This document shows, piece after piece, positions 24,421 through 32,806 of a stretch of 40,288 nt of DNA. Location of the stretch: assembly GCA_964550435.1 (NCBI GenBank), contig CAZJZI010000019.1:1-40288 (forward strand), in the 5' to 3' direction. The stretch is from UBA11400 sp964550435. Its GTDB lineage: Bacteria; Bacteroidota; Rhodothermia; Balneolales; HLUCCA01. Below the pieces are notes generated by a model. The model was not told the origin of the DNA, did no database searches, and worked only from the letters and a program-made list of their open reading frames with translations. The stretch's first letter is position 1; each line of letters starts with the position of its first letter. A program made the position numbers and the translations under genes.

Positions 24421-26193
24421 ATGCAAAGCAAAATCAATTTAAGACGAAGAATTGGTGACGTGCTTGTGGCTCGTGGTATTGTTACTCCCGAGCAGCTTGA
24501 AAAGGCTGTGAAAATCCAGATATCGGAACCAGAGCCTATACGCCGTCGACTCGGATCTGTGCTTTGTGATGATCTTAAAATCGACCGACATACCGTGATG
24601 CGGGAGATATCGACCTTTTATGCGTTTCGGGAAATCGATACTCCAGTAGAGAAAATCAGTGATGATCGTGTAAATACCATCAAAAAACTGACTTCTGATC
24701 TTCCCGGTGATCTTCTCGATGAAATGGTTCACCGCAAAGTGATACCATTTAAACTGGAAAAAGGAAGCCTAATAATTGCCTGCGCAGATCCAACAGACCC
24801 TGTTGTGAATACCCTGGTCGCACAATTAAGCACCAAAAGCTACGAAATTGCTTACTGTAGGTTGGAAACCATTGATAGTATAATCGCAAGGGTTTACGAG
24901 AAGAAAAACGAGTTTCTTGATCTGCTGGAAGAAATCGAAATTAATGAAGATTCTTTCAAAGAGGCTGAAATTGACGAGGCTGAAATTGATGCAGAAATCA
25001 ATCAAAGTATGCTCAACTCTTTGGTTGAGGGTATGTTGGTTGAGGCAGTTAGGATGGGTGTTAGTGACATTCACGTGATTCCGGGCATAAACAATACGAC
25101 CGATGTCCACTTCCGCCTCGATGGTAAGTTATTTCTGTGGTACACTCAAACAGGTGTCAAACCTGAAGCTCTGGCAGCGGTTGTGAAAGACAAAACCCGG
25201 AATGTTGACCGATTCGAGCGTGATTCGAGCCAAGACGGATTCATTCAGCGAAGAATTGATAATCATAACCTGCGTTTCAGGGTATCAATTATGCCTATTG
25301 TTGGTGCCGAATTTGAACGAAAATTTGAGTCGATCGTAATCCGGATTCTCGATGACCGAAAAGTAATTACAGATCTTAATCTTCTGGGTCTTCAAAAACA
25401 GGCAAAAGGTGACTTTGTCAAAGCCATTACTAAACCTTCAGGAATTGTTATTATTACTGGTCCGACAGGGAGTGGTAAGTCTACAACACTCGTTGCTGCT
25501 CTATACTCTGTTATTGATCCAACCGTAAACGTTCTAACTGTTGAGGAACCGGTTGAGTATCTCATCAAAGGTGCACGACAGCTCAAGATCAGTGACCACA
25601 TGACCTTCGATATGGCAATTCGAGGAATTTTGCGTCATGACCCTGATATCGTACTTGTGGGTGAGATCAGGGACCTTAAGACAGCCGAAATTGCCATTAA
25701 GTTAGCCAACACGGGCCACTTGACGTTCTCAACATTACACACGAACGATGCACCTAGTGCAGTATCCCGACTCTTTAAAATGGGTGTTGAACCATTTTTG
25801 ATTGGTAGTGCTGTAAACCTTGTAATGGCACAGAGATTGGTAAGAAAGTTGTGTCAGGTTTGTAAACAGCCTCAAACAGAACTCTATGAGGAAATGGCCA
25901 AAGCGGTCGGTTTTACGGACGAAGAAATTGTAAATAACACGTTCTATAAGGCCGTCGGCTGCGATAAATGTAGAAATGGATTCAAAGGCCGTGTCGCAAT
26001 CCATGAAGCATTGTACTTTAGCAAAGAAATCAAAAAAATCATCTTTAATTCAGGTGATGACATTGATGAAGACCTTGTTCGCGAACAGGCAGTCAAAGAA
26101 GGAATGCTGACAATGCGTGCAAGCGGACGCGAAAGAATTAAAGATGGAGTAACTACTATCGAAGAAATTCTCGCAATAACCGTTGAGGACTAA
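24421..26193 (+). CDS. Assembly ATPase, PilB/GspE family
   Basis: The 590-residue cytoplasmic ATPase powers pilus or pseudopilus assembly. Residues about 8-165 are an MshEN-type N-terminal domain (RIGDVLVARGIVTPEQLEKAV, and PFKLEKGSLIIACADPTDP). The catalytic part shows Walker A GPTGSGKSTT at about 347, an intact Asp box LTVEEPVEYL, Walker B DIVLVGEIRD at about 409, and a His box TLHTNDA. The zinc tetracysteine CQVC/CDKC lies at about 478 and 514, typical of PilB/GspE. An acidic linker rich in EAEIDEAEID lies around residues 180-195. All catalytic residues are present. It begins 2 bases after the platform gene and ends 15 bases before a pseudopilin. Confidence 0.95.
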   Translation: MQSKINLRRRIGDVLVARGIVTPEQLEKAVKIQISEPEPIRRRLGSVLCDDLKIDRHTVMREISTFYAFREIDTPVEKISDDRVNTIKKLTSDLPGDLLDEMVHRKVIPFKLEKGSLIIACADPTDPVVNTLVAQLSTKSYEIAYCRLETIDSIIARVYEKKNEFLDLLEEIEINEDSFKEAEIDEAEIDAEINQSMLNSLVEGMLVEAVRMGVSDIHVIPGINNTTDVHFRLDGKLFLWYTQTGVKPEALAAVVKDKTRNVDRFERDSSQDGFIQRRIDNHNLRFRVSIMPIVGAEFERKFESIVIRILDDRKVITDLNLLGLQKQAKGDFVKAITKPSGIVIITGPTGSGKSTTLVAALYSVIDPTVNVLTVEEPVEYLIKGARQLKISDHMTFDMAIRGILRHDPDIVLVGEIRDLKTAEIAIKLANTGHLTFSTLHTNDAPSAVSRLFKMGVEPFLIGSAVNLVMAQRLVRKLCQVCKQPQTELYEEMAKAVGFTDEEIVNNTFYKAVGCDKCRNGFKGRVAIHEALYFSKEIKKIIFNSGDDIDEDLVREQAVKEGMLTMRASGRERIKDGVTTIEEILAITVED

Positions 26194-26208
26194 TATGCGG
26201 AGGCAATC

Positions 26209-26706
26209 ATGAATGATATGACCGATGTTTTATATGTAATGGCTGCTGTGGTACTTTTTTCTATCCTAGCAACCAATGGAAATGCAGCTTTTGTGCGTAA
26301 TGCGAATCTGCAAGTTGAATCTGAATTGGAATTCAACGCTATCGCTGTAGCTCAATCTTTCATTGACGAAGCACGCGTCAAAGCGTATGATAAAAACGAC
26401 GTGTCAAACGACCGGAATGAAATTGACGACGATATGCCAACGTTTTCGCAGCCAAGTACCCTGGGTCCGGAAACAGGTGAATCATATCCCCTTTTTAATG
26501 ATTTCGATGATTTTAATGGACTTTCAATTACCAGAAACACAGGCTATGGAGACTTTGATGTTTCTATTGTAGTAGTCTATTTGAACCCAAACAACTTGAG
26601 TATATCGACATCTGTGACTACCATCAAGAAACGCATGACCGTAACGGTGAGTCACGAGGATCTGCCAAACGACATATCTTTAACTTTTATAAGAACATAC
26701 TACTAG
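26209..26706 (+). CDS. Pseudopilin-like membrane-anchored protein (minor subunit 1)
   Basis: The 165-residue protein has one N-terminal hydrophobic helix (MTDVLYVMAAVVLFSILATNG, residues about 4-24), followed by a polar helix and a beta-rich C-terminal part (FDVSIVVVYLNPN, KKRMTVTVSHEDLPNDISL). This resembles the GspI/GspJ- or PilV/PilW-type minor pilin layout, but no recognisable prepilin cleavage site is present: Gly is absent before the helix. A good GCGGAGG ribosome-binding site precedes the ATG. It lies between the assembly ATPase and the cNMP-binding gene, so a role in the tip or initiation complex is likely. No family name can be given from sequence. Confidence 0.6.
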   Translation: MNDMTDVLYVMAAVVLFSILATNGNAAFVRNANLQVESELEFNAIAVAQSFIDEARVKAYDKNDVSNDRNEIDDDMPTFSQPSTLGPETGESYPLFNDFDDFNGLSITRNTGYGDFDVSIVVVYLNPNNLSISTSVTTIKKRMTVTVSHEDLPNDISLTFIRTYY

Positions 26707-26716
26707 GGAGCCCAGA

Positions 26717-27220
26717 ATGGAGACTCGAGATCTATCCGCAAATAGAATACAAAATGGCATCAACCGGATGTTGGTTCAAATGCCATTGTTATTCAGAAAT
26801 TTCCCTCCGGAAGATTTGAGGGACTTTCTACACATTGGTCAACCTCAGATTCATAAGAAGGACGATTTGATCATTGATGAATCCAATGATGAAGCAAGTA
26901 CAGCTTTTTTAATCATTGAGGGATCCGTTTCTGTTTGGAAGGATGATATCCATCTGGCAACATTGAATGAAGGTGATTTCATCGGTGAAACTTTCCTGTT
27001 TACCAAAGGTGGACGTACCGCATCTGTTAGTGCCTCAGACGATGCGATTTTATTAAAGTTCAACCGGGCAGAAGTACTGGAGTATTTTCGCAGAAAACCC
27101 GAGCGTTTGTTCAAGTTGTTTATCATGAATATCATCGAAATACAACAACGTAAAATCTCTGGCATGAATGTGAAGATGACCCAACTTCAAAAACGACTTC
27201 TAGCCAAAGAAAGCGAATAA
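26717..27220 (+). CDS. Cyclic-nucleotide-binding-domain protein inside the pilus operon
   Basis: The 167-residue cytoplasmic protein is one cNMP-binding domain (residues about 22-140) with a C-terminal helix and no DNA-binding domain. The beta-roll shows STAFLIIEGSVSVW, and the phosphate-binding cassette is EGDFIGETFLFTKGGRTASVS, keeping the key Glu91 and Arg100. Cyclic nucleotide binding is therefore plausible. The end (IIEIQQRKISGMNVKMTQLQKRL) is a likely coiled coil for dimer or partner contact. The gene is 10 bases after one pseudopilin and 3 before the next, so it is a true part of the operon. It probably links a nucleotide signal to the motor or platform. Confidence 0.85.
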   Translation: METRDLSANRIQNGINRMLVQMPLLFRNFPPEDLRDFLHIGQPQIHKKDDLIIDESNDEASTAFLIIEGSVSVWKDDIHLATLNEGDFIGETFLFTKGGRTASVSASDDAILLKFNRAEVLEYFRRKPERLFKLFIMNIIEIQQRKISGMNVKMTQLQKRLLAKESE

Positions 27221-27223
27221 ACT

Positions 27224-27766
27224 ATGAACGTTGGAATCGTAACATCTTTTGTGATTGCTGCACTGTTATTGATTTCAATAATGGCCTGGAATGCCCGTGT
27301 AAGTCAGAATTCCGGTGTTGTGACTCTTTCTCAAGTTACCAAACAGCGCGCTGATGGCATCGGCGAGACAGTAAGTTTCGATATTCGCAATCTGGGTCAG
27401 GGTATGGGCAGTAATCCAATCGTTAGCGCAGATTCGAACAGACTCGTTTTCCGAATGGCAGTACCTGGAACCGGTACACAGACTGTTACCTGGTTTATGG
27501 ATCATGGAACTGGAATGCCAGGTACGCTTAATCCTTTCGACAGAGTTCTATCTCGAACCATTAACGGAACAAATACTGAAATCCGTTTTGGAGTAACCCG
27601 TTTTAATCTTTCATACTTCGACTCACTTGGAAACAATACCACCAACCTGGATCATATACGGAGAATTCGTGTTCTCCTGAAAGTCGAAAGTCCAACGCCC
27701 TATGACAATGGAAACTACATAGTTTCCTTTTGGGAATCTGATATTTCACCCCGAGCATTACAATAG
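27224..27766 (+). CDS. Pseudopilin-like protein (minor subunit 2)
   Basis: The 180-residue protein starts MNVGIVTSFVIAALLLISIM, with a single N-terminal helix (about 4-22) in which cleavage after MNVG is conceivable. It continues with the polar segment SGVVTLSQVTKQRADGIGETVSFDIRNLGQG, a pattern seen in PilW/GspJ-type minor pilins, and a beta-rich globular part (RIRVLLKVESPTPYDNG, YIVSFWESDI). It follows the cNMP-binding gene by 3 bases. Family assignment is by topology and neighbourhood, not by a named signature. Confidence 0.6.
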   Translation: MNVGIVTSFVIAALLLISIMAWNARVSQNSGVVTLSQVTKQRADGIGETVSFDIRNLGQGMGSNPIVSADSNRLVFRMAVPGTGTQTVTWFMDHGTGMPGTLNPFDRVLSRTINGTNTEIRFGVTRFNLSYFDSLGNNTTNLDHIRRIRVLLKVESPTPYDNGNYIVSFWESDISPRALQ

Positions 27767-27774
27767 GAGGATGT

Positions 27775-28887
27775 ATGGGAAGAGCAATGTTACTAATAGT
27801 TACCGGTTTGTTTGTCATTTTTGGAGTGATACAAGTTGCAGTTAATAAAAGGCATATCCAGATCAACAATATCAATGTTGGGTATTGGAATGAGTCTCAG
27901 GCTCGGAACGTAGCCCATGCTGGAATGGAGAGCGCTTTTAATAAACTGGCCAGCGATGTATCCTGGAGAACCGGTACCTCAACTCCGTTTACATTCGTTT
28001 TCGGTGCAGACACTGCGTTTGTTTTTGTACTGGATAACACTATGTCAGGTGTGACTCTTGGAAATGGTATCCTGGAAATCCGAAGCACAGGCAGAGTAAA
28101 TGATATTGACCATGAAGCCAGGGCGCAATTATTCATTACAGGTGGTCTTCCGCCCGTTGATGCAGCGATGGGGATCTTTACAGAAAACCTGGATTTTATG
28201 GTCGCTGGATCAGCATTCCTGATAAATGGATTAGATACTAATCCTGACGGTACGCCAGGTCCAGTTGATCCCCTTCCAGGAATCTCCGTCAATAATCAAG
28301 CCGCTTATAATGAGATTATGATTGAATTGAACGACTCTCAGAAAGATCGTATTCAAGGAATGGAACCAGACGAAGAATCCATAACTTCAATTGGAGGAAC
28401 TATCGACGAAGACCACCCTAGTTTGAATTACAACCCTGCAATGGACCCTGACTTGCTAGAGGAATTTGTTCAAAAAGCCCTTCTAAACGCTGATGCAACA
28501 TACACCAATTTCTCAGCGAGTGGTGAAGGATCACTCGGAACCCCTGAGAATCCACAAATTATCGTAGTCAATGGTGTTTTAGATGTAACAAATGCTACTG
28601 GCGCAGGGGTACTAATTATCACTGAGACCGGTCGACTAGACGCACGAGGTAATTTGGATAACTACCAGGGTCTTATCATTGTTCAGGGAAGTGCCGATAT
28701 GACTCGTGGCAATATCAATATATTTGGTTCAATGTTATTTGGTGGAGATAACCCACATTTGGAAATTGATATTGATTTTCGTGGAAATGTAACCGTTCAG
28801 TACAGCTCTCAAGTTTTAACTAGCTTAAATAACCAACTGTACTCTTCAACCGAGAAAAGACACCAAATACTATCCTACATGGATTGA
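27775..28887 (+). CDS. PilX-like large minor pilin (minor subunit 3)
   Basis: The 370-residue protein begins MGRAMLLIVTGLFVIFGVI, a single N-terminal helix with a possible MG leader. The segment after it, NVGYWNESQARNVAHAGMESAFNKL, matches the N-terminal region of PilX/GspK-type minor pilins (the A..A..AG...A pattern). The globular part is large and contains a right-handed-repeat-like stretch near residues 260-330 (PQIIVVNGVLDVTNATGAGVL, GRLDARGNLDNYQGLIIVQG) that could be a beta-solenoid. A strong AGGAGG precedes the start. It ends the first pilin cluster, 67 bases before the PilT-like gene, and may form the tip or a surface-contacting subunit. Confidence 0.65.
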   Translation: MGRAMLLIVTGLFVIFGVIQVAVNKRHIQINNINVGYWNESQARNVAHAGMESAFNKLASDVSWRTGTSTPFTFVFGADTAFVFVLDNTMSGVTLGNGILEIRSTGRVNDIDHEARAQLFITGGLPPVDAAMGIFTENLDFMVAGSAFLINGLDTNPDGTPGPVDPLPGISVNNQAAYNEIMIELNDSQKDRIQGMEPDEESITSIGGTIDEDHPSLNYNPAMDPDLLEEFVQKALLNADATYTNFSASGEGSLGTPENPQIIVVNGVLDVTNATGAGVLIITETGRLDARGNLDNYQGLIIVQGSADMTRGNINIFGSMLFGGDNPHLEIDIDFRGNVTVQYSSQVLTSLNNQLYSSTEKRHQILSYMD

Positions 28888-28954
28888 TTTGGGATCAACA
28901 TCATTGCATATTAAATCATAGTGTTTATTTTCAAACAGTTGTCCGCAGAAATTT

Positions 28955-30184
28955 ATGAGTAAAATCCAGTTACACGAAATCCAACCCATACTTGATACAA
29001 TCAAGTCGAAACTTCCCGGTTCAATCCAGGGGGTTGAGCGTTTACGTGTGATTTTTGATTATGTACAGAAGCTGACTGAAGCTGAAAAATTCCAGTTGAA
29101 ATCATTTCTGGATGGTTTTTTAAATCAAATGGAAGACATACAGGCTTCAGATATTGATATGGGCGGAACTGGTTGTGGTGGATGGATTTGGTATCGGATT
29201 TTTGGATCGAAGAAACCCTGGCTGGAAGGTCCGGAAATGTCAAAAACAGAAACTGACATACTCTTACTAAGTGTAATAATGCCCACTCAGTTCGATTTTC
29301 TGATTGACAGAAAGAATCTAGATTTTTCGTATGTGGTGCCAAAAGATGCTGAGACCAATAAACGCTTTCGTGCTGACCTGTATTTTGATCTCGATAATCT
29401 GGCTTTGAACATGAGGGCGATCAACACTGAGATTCGTCCATTTAAGAATCTGAATCTACATCCAGAGATCGCTAAAGCACTTAGTTTAAAGTATCTGAAA
29501 TACGGAATGACCCTGGTTACTGGAATCACAGGATCCGGTAAGTCTTCTACTCTGGATACCATCATCGACGCCAACAATCGTTCGGTGGATGCTCATATCG
29601 TTATTATCGCATCACCTGTAGAAATGGTGCACACACCAAGAAGATGTATTGTGCGTCACCGTGAAGTTGGACGCGATACCAAATCATTCAAACTGGGTGC
29701 TGTCGAGTCGCTGCGTCAGGATCCAGACATTATTGTGATAGGTGAGCTTCGTGATCCGGAGACCATAATGACTGCACTAGAAATCACAGATTCAGGACAC
29801 AAAACATTTTCTACACTTCACACGGCATCTGCCACAGAAAGTATTGACCGTATTATTGGGGAAGTACCTCCTGAAGAACAAGAACGAGTCCGAAACCGAC
29901 TTGCTGATGTATTGACATGTGTAATATCACAGAAACTGGTACCGACATTAGATGGCAAAAGAGTGATGGCTAAAGAAGTTTTATTGAACACCTCATCGGT
30001 TAAAGCTGCAATAAAGAACAATAATACATCCGAGATTTACCAGATGCTTATGGAAGGTGGTAATACGGGAATGATTACGCTCGAACAGGATCTAAAGAGG
30101 CTTTACGATGAAGGAGTTATATCACTTGAAGAGGCCTATAACTACGCCAATAACAAGAAGAAACTAAAAGATCTGATTAACTGA
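28955..30184 (+). CDS. PilT-like retraction-type ATPase with altered Asp box
   Basis: The 409-residue protein has a PilT/VirB11-type core: Walker A GITGSGKSST at about residue 190, Walker B DIIVIGELRD at about 258, a His box TLHTASA, and REVGRDTKSF. PilT proteins usually have (I)EDPIE in the Asp box, whereas here it reads IASPVEMVH, losing the first acidic pair but keeping the later Glu. The N-terminal ~90 residues contain a motif GGTGCGGWIWYRIFG not found in standard PilT. No zinc tetracysteine is present, which separates it from PilB/GspE. It probably retracts or regulates the fibre. It may be a slow or regulatory motor, but activity cannot be judged from sequence. Confidence 0.85.
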   Translation: MSKIQLHEIQPILDTIKSKLPGSIQGVERLRVIFDYVQKLTEAEKFQLKSFLDGFLNQMEDIQASDIDMGGTGCGGWIWYRIFGSKKPWLEGPEMSKTETDILLLSVIMPTQFDFLIDRKNLDFSYVVPKDAETNKRFRADLYFDLDNLALNMRAINTEIRPFKNLNLHPEIAKALSLKYLKYGMTLVTGITGSGKSSTLDTIIDANNRSVDAHIVIIASPVEMVHTPRRCIVRHREVGRDTKSFKLGAVESLRQDPDIIVIGELRDPETIMTALEITDSGHKTFSTLHTASATESIDRIIGEVPPEEQERVRNRLADVLTCVISQKLVPTLDGKRVMAKEVLLNTSSVKAAIKNNNTSEIYQMLMEGGNTGMITLEQDLKRLYDEGVISLEEAYNYANNKKKLKDLIN

Positions 30185-30203
30185 CCACAAAACTTCAAAC
30201 ACT

Positions 30204-31892
30204 TTGAAAAAACGGGAAATCACAGGTATATCGGTCGAAAAAGACCTTCTAAAACTGGCTACACTCACAGTGGTGAAGGACAAGGTACGTGTTACCCGGG
30301 TTCAGACTGTCAAAATGAACGAACTTGTCATAAAAAAAGGACAAGGAGCAGCAGCATCGCAAGGTAGTGGTATTGAGACTGATTCTGAGGACTCCATTTT
30401 CGGTTTGGACGAAGAGCTAGGTACCACACTGGGCGAAACTACATCAGAAAACTGGGATATGACTGAGGATGGTGTAGATGAAGAGTTCAAAGGTGGGTCC
30501 AATGCGGCTCAATTCGCAACAATTATGTCTACTTACAATCCCAAAATGGTCAACGTAGCCCTGACCATACCCATGGGATTCACACATTTACAAACAGTAG
30601 ATAAAATTGATCCCAAGAAGGTAGGTAAGAAAAAATTCAACGACGATATCAAAGGTACACTCAACACGTTCTACAATCACGACATCACTGATGAACAGTA
30701 CAGATATCAACTTCGAAAGAATAACACACTCTTTCTGACGTCTATTGAAGCCCCAATACCTGTTCTACAGCTGGTTGATGAGTCTTTTCCACTATACAAA
30801 GGAAAAGTTCTTGTTCGAGATATTGCTCCCGAAGAAGTGCTTCTGATGGGGCTAGTACGTTCAAATTATGAGATTCTGGACCATCAATACACGTGTATCG
30901 TTCATATGGACGAGCAGAATACAAGAATTCTGTTCATGCACGGCAAAGAATTTCATTCGATGTTACCAGAGTTGAACGAAGGTAGTAAAAGTGGCAAGGT
31001 GAACAGTACTGTTTTCAGTAAAATCCTTTTTGAAGTGGACCGTGGTAATATTCCAACACTCGACAGAATCGTGATAACTGGAAGCACTAACAAAAACTCG
31101 CTTCAGACCTATCTTTCTGAGCAGTTTTTGGATGTTGAAATTGGCCCTTTACAGTATTCTGGTGAAAGAATGGAGATCCTGGAAACCGTAGCCGATGAGT
31201 ACAAAAACTACACCATGGCAATAGCTGCTGCCTGGTCGGCGCTGGATTCGAATAGACAGTATTTCATACCGATCAGTTACGTGCCAAAATATGTCTCAAC
31301 AAGACAACAAGTATTTAAGCTTGATTGGCATGGATACATCCTGCTTGGACTAATTGCGGTTACTCCTGCATTGTTGAATACCATGTATCAAGACAAGAGA
31401 GACATAATTCAGGATAATGCGACGAAGTTATCACAAGTGGACCAACAAATTGAACAAGTAAGAGTAATTGCCAATGAAGTTGATCGGCTCTCTGCTGAGT
31501 TTACAGTTTACAATCAACAGGTATCATTACTTGATACGTTGAGTTATAACACATTGAAATGGTCAAGAAGTTTAGGATTACTTCAAAACGCAACACAAGC
31601 AATAACTGGTTACTGGGTCACATCGATTCAATCGAATGGAGAAAACCTGGTGCTGCAAGGAACTTCATTGTATCGTGACCGAATTCCACAATTGAGTAAT
31701 CAGTTTGAAACCGCAATGATACAACAAGTCACAGAACGAGAGTATCGTGGCATCACGGTATACGATTTCACACTTCTGGTGACCAAGGTTGTTAGTGATT
31801 ATCGCATTTTCAAACCTCAACAGCCGGAGTTACCTGAGGATATGCTTAGAATGCAGGAAATTTCGTCAACGGGAACTATTGAAAATCAATAA
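30204..31892 (+). CDS. PilM-PilN-like fusion protein
   Basis: The frame starts with TTG at 30204 (MKKREITGISVEKDLLKLATL) and codes for 562 residues. The N-terminal ~360 residues are cytoplasmic and begin with a GISVEKDLLKLA strand-turn-strand like the actin-like ATPase fold of PilM. They contain an acidic low-complexity insertion (about residues 55-95) and later blocks such as VLVRDIAPEEVLLMGL and LDRIVITGSTNKN. One membrane helix at about 376-394 (GYILLGLIAVTPALLNTMY) is followed by a coiled coil (QVDQQIEQVRVIANEVDRL) and a PilN-like ferredoxin-type domain. PilM and PilN are normally separate partners, so a fusion is unusual. It starts 19 bases after the PilT-like gene. Confidence 0.75.
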   Translation: MKKREITGISVEKDLLKLATLTVVKDKVRVTRVQTVKMNELVIKKGQGAAASQGSGIETDSEDSIFGLDEELGTTLGETTSENWDMTEDGVDEEFKGGSNAAQFATIMSTYNPKMVNVALTIPMGFTHLQTVDKIDPKKVGKKKFNDDIKGTLNTFYNHDITDEQYRYQLRKNNTLFLTSIEAPIPVLQLVDESFPLYKGKVLVRDIAPEEVLLMGLVRSNYEILDHQYTCIVHMDEQNTRILFMHGKEFHSMLPELNEGSKSGKVNSTVFSKILFEVDRGNIPTLDRIVITGSTNKNSLQTYLSEQFLDVEIGPLQYSGERMEILETVADEYKNYTMAIAAAWSALDSNRQYFIPISYVPKYVSTRQQVFKLDWHGYILLGLIAVTPALLNTMYQDKRDIIQDNATKLSQVDQQIEQVRVIANEVDRLSAEFTVYNQQVSLLDTLSYNTLKWSRSLGLLQNATQAITGYWVTSIQSNGENLVLQGTSLYRDRIPQLSNQFETAMIQQVTEREYRGITVYDFTLLVTKVVSDYRIFKPQQPELPEDMLRMQEISSTGTIENQ

Positions 31893-31901
31893 AAAACGAT
31901 T

Positions 31902-32753
31902 ATGTCATACGCGTTACGAAATACTTTGATACTCCTTGCCACACTCATTCTAATGGGTCTGGGTGGATATTTGTACATCGCCTGGACGATGGACGTTCAA
32001 ATCGAGGACCAGCAAAAAGTCATTGCTTCAAAGGAAACCGAGCTTACTCAGCTGTCAACTAAGGCAAATGACTATTTACTTATTCAGGAACGTCATACCA
32101 CTATCAAATACCAGGCAGAGAATGCTACCAAAGAATTACTGATAGATAACAATGTTGCTACAATATTTGATTACTTGACTGATATCAATTCTGGTCCTGC
32201 ATTCACAGGAATGAATTTTTCTCTCAGAGACTCGGTCTTGAATGCTGATCATGGAATTGTAAGAGTTGCAATAGATGGGAATGGTGAATACAGTAATTTC
32301 TACAACTTCCTTCTTATTCTGGAGCAAAGTAAACCAATCGCCAGGATAACAGACATTCGTATAGCTCCACGCGGTGAGACGCCACCTTTAAGCGACGTCA
32401 TGTTTCAAATGAATGTTGAATTTTACTATGCCAGAGGTGCAACGAAATCTGATCCCGACCTCTTAATAAATACTACAATCCCTCAGAGATTGTATAATCC
32501 ACTTTATCCTCTGGTACATGAGGTTCCGTCGAACGATCAAAATTTACCTAATGTAGATCAATCCAGATTGGTTGGTCTGACAGGAGGCGGAGCTTATATA
32601 ATCGATCATACCGGTGAGTTTATGTTTTTACCGGTTGGATCCAGAGTTTATCTCGGCCGTCTTCAAAGTGTAAATACAACCCGAAATACCGCGACATTCG
32701 AGCTGAATCGTGGTGGGATTTCAGATACCGTTCTACTTCGAATCACACAATAA
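31902..32753 (+). CDS. PilO-PilP-like fusion protein
   Basis: The 283-residue protein has one membrane helix (residues 8-27), a coiled coil (about 32-75, QQKVIASKETELTQLSTKA) and a PilO-type ferredoxin-like domain (about 85-185: YSNFYNFLLILEQSKPIARITDI, FQMNVEFYYARG). The last ~85 residues (NPLYPLVHEVP, LVGLTGGGAYIIDHTGEFMFL, GSRVYLGRLQSVN) look like the beta domain of PilP that touches the secretin. PilO and PilP are usually separate genes, and PilP is normally a lipoprotein, so a fused form would anchor this part through the PilO helix. It follows the PilMN gene by 9 bases. Confidence 0.65.
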   Translation: MSYALRNTLILLATLILMGLGGYLYIAWTMDVQIEDQQKVIASKETELTQLSTKANDYLLIQERHTTIKYQAENATKELLIDNNVATIFDYLTDINSGPAFTGMNFSLRDSVLNADHGIVRVAIDGNGEYSNFYNFLLILEQSKPIARITDIRIAPRGETPPLSDVMFQMNVEFYYARGATKSDPDLLINTTIPQRLYNPLYPLVHEVPSNDQNLPNVDQSRLVGLTGGGAYIIDHTGEFMFLPVGSRVYLGRLQSVNTTRNTATFELNRGGISDTVLLRITQ

Positions 32754-32806
32754 TCTCGTTTATTCCCACAAGCTGATAGTGTCAATCCAATAAACCACAC
32801 AGAATT

